21,762 nucleotides of DNA from NCBI GenBank assembly GCA_003568945.1, contig BDIP01000198.1, positions 4,347 through 26,108 of the forward strand. The letters run 5' to 3'. Shown here in pieces: positions 1-11,700 of the stretch (its first letter is position 1; each line of letters begins with the position of its first letter). The notes under the pieces are model-generated. The model was not told where the DNA came from, ran no database searches, and saw only the letters and a list, made by a program, of their open reading frames with translations. The stretch comes from Kipferlia bialata. Taxonomy: Eukaryota; Fornicata. The translations under genes were made by a program, and so were the position numbers.

Positions 1-214
1 CAAACACTGATAATGACACTGCATCGGTGACACTGGGAGTCAGAACATAGAGAGAGTCATGTATACACAACACTCTTGATAAGTAGATAACCGAGAAAAC
101 TGGACAAATGATGTGGTATACAACAGTTATACTAAGCACCTGTCCTGGAGTGCCTGGAGGTGTGGGGCATTGGTACCCAGGGACTCCTTGAGACCAGAGA
201 TCCGGGTGACAACA
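1..214 (-). other. Start of the dynein stalk coiled coil (CC1), cut by the window edge
   Basis: Exon 140-214 encodes VVTRISGLKESLGTNAPHLQ in the frame carried over from the AAA4 exon and matches the heptad start that follows the pre-stalk segment (usual form GLxKLxxAxxQVxxLQ). A probable next exon occupies 1-32, preceded on the minus strand by a good acceptor (CTGACTCCCAG). Its 32 bases are open in the carried phase, but they do not look clearly coiled coil. Because acceptor echoes are common in this gene, 1-32 could instead be a diverged echo of the 5' edge of exon 140-214 or something unrelated. Confidence 0.65.
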
Positions 215-3200
215 CTGGGGTCAGAAGAGTTGCTTACTATTACGATGCTTTAGTATATATACTGATCTAAATGCCATACCTCTGCACCCTGTCGATTCCC
301 TTAGCGTACAACCCTCTCTCTCTGTCGCATGTATCTGTGTTGCGCTGATACAGAACGGCACAGAGATTGACAAAGCGAGAGAATGCATCAACTGACACTG
401 CCACTCCCCCAGTCTCCCTAGGCAGGCCTCCAGTGATAGCAGTCACATAGACCTGAGCGAGCAGCATAGCCAGCTGCCCTGTCTCGGACTCCTTCTGCCT
501 ATCCCCCAACACATCGCGTAGAATAGCACGGGCAGTGGCAGGCAGATCGGTGCATGTGTTGGGCCGCAGCCTGATGACACGTTCTCCATCGCATGTTGGT
601 GTAGGGGTCTTGGTATCCTCAGTCATCTCTGTGACAATGATAAGGTGGCTCCTGACCCTGGAGCAGAACATTGCATGGACGGCCGAGGGCTCAGACTGGT
701 CAACACCGGCAGAGACGGCATCAGAGGCTGAGGTTAGAAACAAAGAAGGGGAAAGACACAAACAATCAATATATCATAAATATGGAGTTTTGTACTATTT
801 GAGATGTCGTACCAATCTTCTCGTAGAGTGAGGACAGTTCACGCTCCATGGCCTGATCCTTGAACATATTTGGTAGATCCAGTCTGCCTGCTCTGATTGC
901 AGCAAGGTCAGCACGGACACCAGAGAGACCAGACCTGAGGAGTAAGATAGTACAGCAAGAGAGAAGGAGTCAAAAATTCTTCTATTTGTATCAATTATAT
1001 ATGTACTTGAGGTGTTGGATACCTGGAAGATGGCGTCATTGTCCTCTCCATGGCAGGGAGGTCAATGTGCAGAACAGTGAGCTTGTCACCTGAGGTAAGT
1101 ATACACAAATATATCATAAACCAATGTACATATTAATTCAATGAAATTGAATATATACATACCTGTCTCAGCTGCACATGCCAGATATGTAGACTCGAGG
1201 AACCGTCTCCATCTAGCAAATACTAGATCATACTCACTGGTGTCTGTAGTTGGCACAACACCGCCTGATGGTCAGTAACTATAACATAACAACAGCAATG
1301 TATAGTCAATAATTAGTATATGTAGCTACATACCTGAGAGTGTGAGGTGCATCTCGTGAGGTGTCACAACGGTTGCATCCACTGCAAATGCAGCCAGCAG
1401 AAGGAGCTTATCGAATGTCTCCCTCCTCTCCCTGCAACCTCTACCGGACGTGGGTCTGAATGAGATATCCGCCTTGGCGTGCAGACACTCAATCAGAGAC
1501 CTCAGGAGAGTGGTGTTGCAGGGAGTGCTATCGACACTCAGAGGGGGGCGGGTGACCACTGTCATAACACCTAGTACCATCACACCAGGGCTAGGCGTGT
1601 TGTATCTGGCTAGGAGGGTGGGGATAAGGGCGTCCTCTCCCTCGATGACAACCTCCTCGTCCTTGTTGGACTCATGGGGTCTGAGACTGGGTGTCACAGT
1701 GTGGGTGGGACTGAGGCAGGTCAGGCGCATGCCACGCAGACCGGCAAGGGTGGTGGTGCACACTCCCAGAGTGGAGACATCCTAGTGTAAGAGTGGAAAG
1801 AAACATTTCTAGTCTTAAGAGAGGTATGTTGGATAGAGTACCTTGATGGAAGAGGTCACCACCCTGTCAAAGATCTCAAGGTCAGTGTCCCTCCCGCCAA
1901 TCTCCCTCTGGCCCTGTGGCTCTACCGCGAGATAGGGCAGAAGGTGCTCTCTCAGCTCCCCTAAGAATATGGCAGTGAGAACTGCCCTAGAGTCACCAGT
2001 GACAGCCTCCAAGGCAGGAGCCTCAAGGAGGGACATACGAGCAGTAACCTAGGGTGAGAGAGAATACAACCATAGACCATTAGAGACGGAGAGAACATAT
2101 TGGCAAATGTGGAATACAGATAATGTCACAAAGGGGAGAGTGGGACCACTATATATATATATATATTACCTGTCTGAGTGTCTGGAGTGTGAACCGCACT
2201 CCCACTCTATCGTCCATGTCTCTAGTCAAGGCATCCTCCCTGGCACGGCGGGCAAAGGCTAGAGTGAGCATGCATTTGAATACACAACTAATATATGTAA
2301 TTGTAATATATAATATAGTAATATATATAGATATAATGATATATATAACTAATATAGAGTGCCACTATGCAGTATTAAAACGAAGGGGCAGGCAAAGGCT
2401 ATAGTGAGAAACATAAACATATATAATAATAATGTGCACTACGGCAAGGAAGGATACTTACCGTCGTTGAGACCAGCGATGATGCCCATTCCCAGATGGA
2501 CAAGGGGAAGAGACAGGTCCTGGAGGTCCTGATAGTGAGTACATCAGTTTCATAGCAATATTACTGTGATTGAATTACCTCTGATAGTCCAGATAGTGCC
2601 ACTCCCAGGGCGTTGTCAAAGACACTGACAGAGAAGTCATGGGAAGGGGGTGGAAGAGCAATCTTGATGATCTTGCTGCCTAGCCTGGAGGTACTGGAGG
2701 TACCCTGGGAAGAGGCACCTGTTGCTAGCATTGTCAGATCGGGACAGCGGGACATCCTGGTTCCCCTTAGGATTAGAAGAGTCAAAAGGCACTGAAAGAA
2801 TAAAGCAACACTGAGAGACATTAAGCAAGAATGCAGTAAAGTAGTATGATACCTGAAGAAGTACCCAGTCTCAAAGAGTACTCTCAGCGCCTCAGAGTGC
2901 AGAGAGTCGGACTCAGATAGACGCAGGTCGTCTAGGGACAGAACGCCACTCTTACCAGCTGGATGTAAGAACACACCCATACTCTAGAATCCAAACATGG
3001 GAAAAATATAGAACTCACAGAGTCAGAGGGAATGGTTAGACATGTAGTAAATGCAAGAATACTCACCGAGTCTCTCAAAGAGAGCATGCTCGAGCACTGC
3101 CAGTCTGCCTGTCTCATTGACAGTGGCGGCAGGGGAGAGAGAGAGAGACACGCTGTTGATGGCGAGGTTGCATGCCTCGCCGAGAGGAGTGACGCTCTCC

Positions 3201-5736
3201 TTGTCCTTGCTAGAACCATTGGTGCCAGTGTCACCGGCTAACACAGAGCTGGAGAGTGAGACACTGAGTAGTATATCCACCAATATCCATGAATGGTCTT
3301 ATGCACACTACAATGGGCGCCACTTAGGATAGACAAGTCAACACACCTGAGCCTTGCGAGATGGGTGCTCTTCCCACAGTCCGGGGGGCCAGAGATGTGC
3401 ATCGGGATGTTGGCCTGGGGTTAGATAGAGACAAGTGCAAAGAATAGTACAGCAGTCAAGTCTCACCTTCCCAAACAGCTGCACAATCCCAGCAATCGAG
3501 TTGGACACCGTGTAGCTGTCAGAGTAGTCTGTGATGGGTGCTGGGAGGGCAGGCACCACAGAGACGGGCCTCAGGGACTTCCAGGAGGTGAACATCTGAG
3601 CCTGGGTGTCCCACCTACGGTTAAGGTGTCATATTCAACAAGACAGGATCCACAAGCACAAGTGAAATGAGTTGTGTAGTTTCATTCTGATACTAGTACT
3701 ATGAATATACAATTTACCTCAGGTCGAACACCCCTCCGTCCTCGCCTGACCCAGAGTCAGTGGGGAGAGGCAGAGAGGCAATGCGGTGCTTGCTAGGTGT
3801 CAGAGAGATCACAATTGATACATACTCGAAAAGATAACTGAGGCTTTAGAGAATGGCAATTATGGATCTGACACATACCTAGCGCATGCACGCACGGCGT
3901 CTCCCAGGGCCTCTCTCTCCCTGGTAGAGGTCATGTATCCCCCATAGCCCCACACAGCAGCCATCACGCAGTATGCGCGGACCTAACGGTGAGAATACGT
4001 TATTGCCATTATACCACAATATGAATATGTTGAGTAATGGTTCTTACGTACCGAGGCATCAGCCTGTGTGGCTGATATCCGCTGTGTCTTCGAGGATGTC
4101 TGTTTGGCCCTGTCTGCGTCTCTGATGCCAGGGGATGTGTTGCCACTGGGCCTAGAGTCCTCAGAGGCAGGGGGGAAGATGAAGGCTGACAGGGCCTTGT
4201 CCTAAGGTGAGATAGGCGATAGAGAGAAATAGAGAGGGAGAGCACTTCATGCCTGTGTGACGAGAGTCTTGTAGCTAGATAAAGAGAGTACTACATACCT
4301 GTGTGACGAGTGTCTTGTAGACTGTGAGCATCTGGGTGACACATGCATTGTGCACACGCTCCAGCTCAGTTGGAGTAACACCCCTAGCTGACTTGCGAGG
4401 GCCCCTTGCAGATCCCCTTGCCGAGCCTCGAGATGACATCGACCCTCCCTGCCAGGCCTCCTCGATTGCAATGACAAGGGCATTCAGAGCCTGGAATGAG
4501 ATGCAACGAAGAATGACAAATGATGACAAATATAACTTGGAATCAAGGGATATACTTATAATACTATTAAACTCAATGACAATGACAAGGGCATTCAGGG
4601 CCTGGATATCAAATGTACTAAAGAATCAAGAGAGTGACCCGTTGGATCACAAAAATGGGTATTGTAAACATACCTCCTCAGCACTCTGTACCAGGTCGAT
4701 GTCCTCCTCAAGGTGCATGACAGAGCCTGGTGGTGAGACTACACACTATTCAGAGATACCTCTCTCCAATACTCCAGTTACTGCGATGATACAATACATG
4801 CTTGTGACATACCTGTTGTGGACATCCCCCCTATCATTGTGCTCATGGTACGGCCACCAAGGGCAACCATGGAGGGCTCCCTGCCACCTGAAAGATGAGA
4901 AGAGAGGCAAATATGCCTGTCTATATATACTAATGAGCTCTCCCAGTCTGAAGCCAGATATTAAGTACCTAGTCTGAGACTGGGCACGCCCTTTGCGGGT
5001 CCGTCTCCATCGTCATCCGAGTCTGACATCTCAGAGTCAGAGTCATCACTCTCCACACCTCCCAATAGGGCACTGACATACATGCCAATGCGGGTGCCGG
5101 CAGAGACGGTGTCCTGTCATATTAGACAGATAGTACGTGACAGATGAGTTACAATACACAATTGGGACAGTAGTTTGTGATATAGCGTGTGACAATAGTA
5201 CCTCAGCGATGTTGAGCACACTGCACCTGGCAACCAGGGCTGGGGAAACATCGTCGAGAGATGTAACCTGCAGTGAGTGTTACTGATACCAATTGAATAA
5301 TACCAATATATGCAAAGGCAAGAGTACTTGCGGACTGTAAGAAATGTCTGAAGTATGGATGTACCTCAAATATGAGTCTGTCCTTGGGCTGCAGATGGAG
5401 AGTCTCCATGTTGCCAAGAAGGAGCCTGAAGGTAAAGGAGAGAGGATAAAAGAGGACTATAACAATCGCATCTAAAACCCTATACATAAACACATGTACC
5501 TGTTTCTATCGTCCAGTAGGCTGTTGACTCTGTCTGACTCAAAGGAGCCATCGAAGACATACCACATTCTGGGGGTTAGATGATATTCACAACAGAATTC
5601 CCATAGTCCTAGGAAAGGAGTCCAACTGTATGTATGGAATACTATGTATAGAGATGTGTACATACACAATACCTTGTCCCTGCTGTGTCCATTACTCACC
5701 CCCAGGGCTACCGCTCTGCCCGGTGCACCCACGATC

Positions 5737-5781
<45 letters not shown>

Positions 5782-8700
5782 CCATACCTGTCACTACTGT
5801 GTCCACTGGCGTCTCTCTCCCTCATGGCCGAGGGCAGCACTCCATCGTGCCACTCTCTCTCTCCATCTCTCTCTCCCTTGGGTGTCTCAGTGGGATCAGC
5901 CTCCCCGTCTGGCATCTCAGTCTCTCTCTCTCCCTCAGTGCCAGAGTGGGTGGTCACGGTGTGGCCAAAGAGTCTGTCGAGGCCTGGGATTAGACACAAA
6001 ATATAGTGATGTATTAGATATAAGAGGCCAAACAAGGAAATATGATTGAAACGCAATATATACAGCATGGCCTACATCTAGTGTATCAGCTACCATAAAT
6101 ACTATGTGGTATATATGTATTATAAGCATGATGTATACATGTTCACACCTATGGCTCCTGGGTACAGGTGGGTCACGTGCTGGCTGAGGGACGAAGAGCT
6201 CTCATTGAGCTCATCCTTCACCTACTCGTGAGTACGGCACGGGGGCATATCGCACAAAATAATCTCAGAAGCATAAGACTGTACTATCCACTCACCTTGA
6301 GACCGAAGGGGTTGGACGGGGCCTGCGGCTTCTCGTTCTGCTTGTAGAGGGCGTCCAGACACTTCCACACAGAGGTCTTTCCACATCCAGGTGGTCCTAC
6401 GATGATTACACCACTGGAGTACGTGAGAAGTCTGTGGAGCCTCGAGACTGCCTGGGCAAAGGGCTGTGATTAGCATATTGGCGCAAGTATATATCGGGTT
6501 AGAGTATATATGGTACTGACCTCGCTGAACTGGTGACCGCACAGAGGTAGAGAGAGAGGGTGTGTCTCCTCGGGTGCAGAGGATACAGTGGAGGGGGCCA
6601 TGGAGAGGGCATGGGAGCGGAGTCCGTCTGAGATGAGATACACTCAGAGAAACTAGACTAACACTGTATCTAAAGAATGGACGTGATATATATGAATGTA
6701 CCTTCTCCATCTCCGTCCCCGTCTCCGTCTCTCTCCTCGTCCCTGATATCTGCCAGGGCCTCGGCCAGAGAGGTGTGCAGGGCAACGACACTGTGTATAA
6801 GAGATATTGTCAATTGGAGATACAAATGTGTGAGTAGGAGATGTGTGGAGGGCAACAACACTGAGAATTAGAAGTAGTATTACTGCCTATAGTTCCAAAT
6901 ATACAGTTGCTCAGAGACTATGTGAAAGACCGACCCTCACCTTGCGTCACAGACTGTCTGGATGCTTGTCTATATTACATCGTACAATTCTACTAATCTA
7001 AGGGTTGAAACTGTGGAGAAATAGCTAGGAGTGAAGACAGTGACCCTCACCTGGCGTCACAGACTGTCTGGATGCTTGTCAGCCATACTAATAGATGAAC
7101 TAAATGAGTACTACCCTAATACAATACTGAAACATGGGGCTTAACTTAGTATAATAGAGACCTCACCTAGCGTCACACACTGTCTGGATGCTTGTCCTGA
7201 GGGTGGCTCCGTACTGGCCATACTCCTCCTCAGTGTCATTGGTGATGGGCATGCCAGATCTGGGAGTAAGAGTATATATATATATAATTATACAACAGTA
7301 TATACTATATATCCTCCTCAGTGTCATTGGTGATGGGCATACCAGATCTGGGAGTAAGAGTATATACATATATCATTATACAACTGTATATACAAGTAGA
7401 GATTCTTCATCATAAATACTTGTGGGTAAATGTTGACTGTTCAGTGTACCTAGGAAGCTCTGATCTGAGGAGACCCTTGAGAAGGTCCTCCTCTCTCTCC
7501 TTACCCCTTAGGGTGGGAGTGAGGACATGGAGAATACCAGCCTGCAATGAGAATACATAATAATAATAGAGAGTGGAATAGTCGCTGAGAAAGAATCATA
7601 CCTTCAAGGACCTAGTCTCGTACTCGAGGGTCTCGTCCTTATCAACACTGCCGGAGGGAAGGCCTCTGGGGGGTGAGATTACACATCCAAATATCTGGGT
7701 ATAATATATAGTCTCAAAGGTTATGATTACAACTGGGAGAAGAAATGAGAGAGTCACATAGAAATACTTGGATATAATGAAATACATAATGAAAGGATAC
7801 CTGGCCGTGTTGGCTGCAGTCTCAGGGGCCACCTCTGTCTCCATGTAGTGGGCAGCCTGGGGTAAGCATACACACACATACCACAAGGGCACTTCAACTA
7901 CTATAGAGAGCACGAAGTAAGTACCTGCTCCACTATCCTCTGGATCAGGAACATGCTTGGGTACAGGGCATCAGATAGTGCCACTGCACTGTCAGCAGAG
8001 GAGGAGTACCCCTCCCTCTCGAGGGCCCTGACTCTGCCTAGAGGGTAAGGGTCAATACTCCAATTACAACATACCCAAGAATAGTCGTAGTATTATATAC
8101 GACAGTGATATATGAATCACAATACAATATACCAATGCATACCTGTCTCCACCGACTTGTGCAGGAGTGTCAGTGTCTTGACAGCATTGGAATAATTTTA
8201 TATACATATATATACACATATATGGGTGTTTACTAATATAGATACCTGTCTTCACCGACTTGTGCAGCAGGGTGAGTGTCTTGACAGCATTGGAATATAG
8301 AATATATATATACACACATATGTATACATATACATATATATATACCTGTCTCTACCGACTTGTGCAGCAGTGTCAGCGTCTTGACAACAGGGGCAGCCAG
8401 TTCCTCAGCGCACACATATCCCTGGGTATTAGTCAATCCACAAGAAAATACAATACTTCCAATAATTACCCAATAATATTTGATCCATAAATATTTTCTG
8501 TTAACAACTCTTACCTTGCTGACGAGGATTCCCTCTAGAATCACTGCCGTGTCTGGCACTTCCATCGAGACAGGTCTGAACACACCAAGGAGGTGGGAGG
8601 GCAGACCCTGCACTGAAGATGCCTTAGAGTCTGAGGCAGAGGCAGATGCAGAGAGAGAGAAGGGCAGGGTGGTTGCGGTGATGCCGACTGTTGGCTTCAG

Positions 8701-11700
8701 AGCACACTCTCTGTTGCCAATGAGTACACTGGAGGCATGGATCCTGAAGATAAGACAGACAGAGAAAGATGAGGTACTATAATCCAACTATGACTGACAT
8801 CATAGCATATGTATACAAACAACTAACCTCAGTGCCTTCTGGACTGCCTCTACCACCCCAGCCACCACGCATATAGTGTCAGCGGATAGCATCTGGACGT
8901 TGTCTAGGACTCCTACTGCACCGAGCATGCAGATACCACTGAATAGACGGTATACACTGCCAGCATCCATGGAAGGGGAGCAGTCTGAAGGATGAGAAGA
9001 AGAATAGAAATACCCACAAGAAATATGTGGGATATGGAAAGATAATACGTACCGAATACTACACACATCCTGCCGAGCATGGCTGATATGTCCTTGATGG
9101 TCTCAGTCTTGCCACACGAGACAGGGCCAGAGAGCATGGTGCCAACACTAGAGGTAAATAATGATGATAATATATATCTAGCCAGAGAGAAGGGTGTCGA
9201 TACTAGAGGTAAGGATACATATGGAGGAGGAATAGAAGGATACCTGTTACTGAACCCTAGGCACAGCGAGTGTATGCACCGCTGTGTGAGGGGTGTTGAC
9301 ACGAGTCTCTGCCTGTGGCCTGTGAACTCCCAAGAGTAGGAGATGGGGGAGGAAGTGCCTGGGGGTTAGAACGCTACACGATAAGTTCTTCGTGTAGTAT
9401 CGTAATCTTGAGTCACATACCTGACTGTTCCACTGTGACTTCCCCCCTCTGTGCATCGTATGCAAACCTAGGGCAGTCCAACCAAACAGCAGAGACGTCG
9501 GCAACACCTGAAAGGTGAGAAACACTTCACATAACTAGATAAGAGGTCAGACGTAGATGTAAATATACACCTGACTCGGCAGCAATGACGGCCTTGGCCA
9601 GAATCTCTCTCCACTCCATCTCCATGAGAATCACGCTCTCGAGGAGGTTCCTCTCCCTTGGACTCAGGTCCTTCTGGGCAGGCTTGTCACGACGGTGCCT
9701 GCATTAGAGAAAGTCTATGTTACGCCTGACACTTTCATACCTATATCTAATAGGATATAGAGTAGTGATAGGGTGTTTAGTGTATAGTGTATATGATGTA
9801 TATTATGCTAGGTACCTAGACTGAGTCCTGCTTGTTACGGTATCCAGGACTTCAGTATATAATATAGTGTATATAGTATATATATAGTATATACATATAT
9901 AGTACCTAGACTGCGTCCTGCTTGTCATGGTGTCCAGGGTCTCTGGCTCAGCAGAGGAAGGGGTGCAGAGGGAGCACAGAGAGTCGATCCTGACCTGCTG
10001 CTCTCTGAAAGGTGAGACAAACATGGAAAACCAATCAATAAAGCATTTTGAAGAGGATAAATAACGAGTATGTATACTAACCTTAGCTCCCTGACGAGAT
10101 ATGCCTTTGATAAATGTAAGAATACTATATATATCATTGACGTACCTCAGCTCCCTGACGAGGTATGCCTTTGGCGACTGGGTCCCTCCCCCTCCAACGA
10201 TGGCACCCACTCCGCTGTGGAACGCAATGGAACGGGCTAGGAACACAATCTTAACAGTTAGAGTATGATGAGCATAAAACTAGAACAACAGAAAACTTGC
10301 TAAAATATGATACAATATCACAGTGCACAGATTGCGAGTCTATGGAAAATGGTACCTGACTAGGATAGTTGAATATCCACTCCGTGTAGGGCGTGGCCGT
10401 GTAGTTGGAGAGTGCGATCTGCAGTGTCTGGTGCAGGGTGTCCCTCACAGAGCCCTCGAGGGAGGTCAGCCAGTGACCCAGGGCGCCCCTGAATATCAGA
10501 GAATACAGGAGAGAAATATTAATATCCAAAGATACAGTGAGAGAGAGAGAGAGAAAGAGAGAGATCTACCTGAGCCTGAGTGGCATCATCAGGGTCAGCT
10601 TCTCAGATAGGGGAGCATCCTCTGGGCCAGAGTGCACAGACAGGATGGTGGTGGGGATGCTGTCGCGCTTGGCCTAGGATGAGAAGAAATCAATGAATAT
10701 GTTCAGTACATTTGATTGGATACATCGCTCTCGGTGAGGATCAAGACATTCCCTGAATAACGTGTCAATCTACAATTGTGCAATATAGACGAACCGTGGA
10801 GGGTCTGCTTCTGGCACTGCTCTTGCCCTTGCCCCTGGCAGTGCTGGCCTTGACAGCCTCGAAAGATAGGGAGGAGATGGCCTAAAGTGAGTAACTCAAG
10901 TATGCTACACAGATGGAAAGGAACATGTAAGAGATGCAAAGACCCGGATGCATCAAGAAAATGAACACCCACCTGGTACATGGATCTCATGTATGGCACC
11001 ACCACCCTGGGGTCACGCCCTGCCACAACCAGGTCGAGAAGCTGGTCGTCCGACAGGAAGAAGAACCTATGAGTGAGTAGAACACGATCATACCAAAAGG
11101 AAAATGGTGTGACAAGTATATCTTGGCCAATACCTGGGGAAAGCAAGTCTCTCTGTATCCAGGTAGCCAACCACCGCGCGTCTGACCCCCTCTAGGGTCT
11201 GTAACCACCCAGTCAGACGGTTGAGGTGGGAGGCGGTGGAGTATGTAGTAAGCCTAGAGTGAGCGGGTAAATGACAATAGTTGTGTCAGTACAGTTACAT
11301 TTATGAGAAGAGACGGTTGAGATGGGAGGCGGTGGAGTATGTAGTGAGCCTGGGGTAAGCGGTAGATGACATGTACGCAAAGACTCAGAAGGCACAATAT
11401 GTCAAGTACAACATACTAAGTATATGAAACTGAAAGAGTTAACGAATTAGATACCTTGGACCTGTGACTGCCCAGTGCAGGAATGACTGGAACATACATA
11501 TATATATATATACATGTATACAATATCAATATATGATATATATATATATATATGTGAATACACACCTTGGGTCTGTGACTGCCCCGTGCATGAATGACTG
11601 GAACTTGACATCCACGGCCTGGAATGTCTTGGAGACCTAGAGATCAGAACATGTAGTATTTAAGAAGTGAAGAGAATTTATACTCACAAATATAGTACTC

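Larger units (their letters stand above)
2170..4490 (-). other. AAA3 module
   Basis: Exons: 4299-4490, 4052-4201, 3879-3982, 3718-3792, 3467-3614, 3347-3414, 3067-3248, 2853-2958, 2579-2765, 2462-2528, 2170-2258. AAA3 gates motor activity through its own ATP cycle. Helix YCVMAAVWGYGGYMTSTRER matches the FAYIWSIGGNL segment, GGVFDLRWDTQAQMFTSW matches the VYDYFVD..W segment, and Walker A is HISGPPDCGKSTHLARL in 3347-3414. Walker B is GVLSLDDLRL in 2853-2958 (usual VVFVDDLNMP), with both Asp kept. Exon 4299-4490 carries an Arg-Gly-Ser insert (SRGSARGSARGPRKSARG) between AAA2 and AAA3. The sensor-I stretch in 2579-2765 is Ser/Thr/Gly-rich and differs from the usual ACAPPGGGRNP. Confidence 0.9.
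4674..7541 (-). other. AAA2 module with acidic inserts
   Basis: Exons: 7450-7541, 7167-7259, 6702-6790, 6521-6627, 6296-6463, 6149-6221, 5788-5983, 5500-5568, 5365-5425, 5202-5267, 4969-5113, 4813-4887, 4674-4726. AAA2 binds but normally does not hydrolyse ATP. Walker A is GVIIVGPPGCGKTSVWKCL in 6296-6463, LDRLFGHTV matches the ELYGE region, EWHDGVLPSAMRERD matches the EWTDGL segment, and MWYVFDGSFESDRVNSLLDD is the Walker B stretch (usual VVFDGPVDAIWIEN..LDD). SLDDVSPALVARCSVL matches the SPATVSRCGM arginine motif. Three stretches are low-complexity: ERDGDGDGDGE (6702-6790), a Glu/Arg-rich insert in 5788-5983 and ESDDSDSEMSDSDDDGDG (4969-5113). These explain the long distance to the neighbouring P-loops. 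Confidence 0.91.

Noticed and set aside
4324-4977. A 217-codon open frame on the plus strand
   Set aside because: It lies antisense to four dynein exons and their introns, has no similarity I recognise, and its length is explained by codon bias of the minus-strand exons.
5472-6068. A 198-codon minus-strand open frame read without splicing
   Set aside because: It reads through exon 5788-5983, the following intron microsatellite (IYIYIYIERERERE) and exon 5500-5568; the internal GT and AG sites and conserved joining of SDR to MWYVFDG show it is two exons plus intron.
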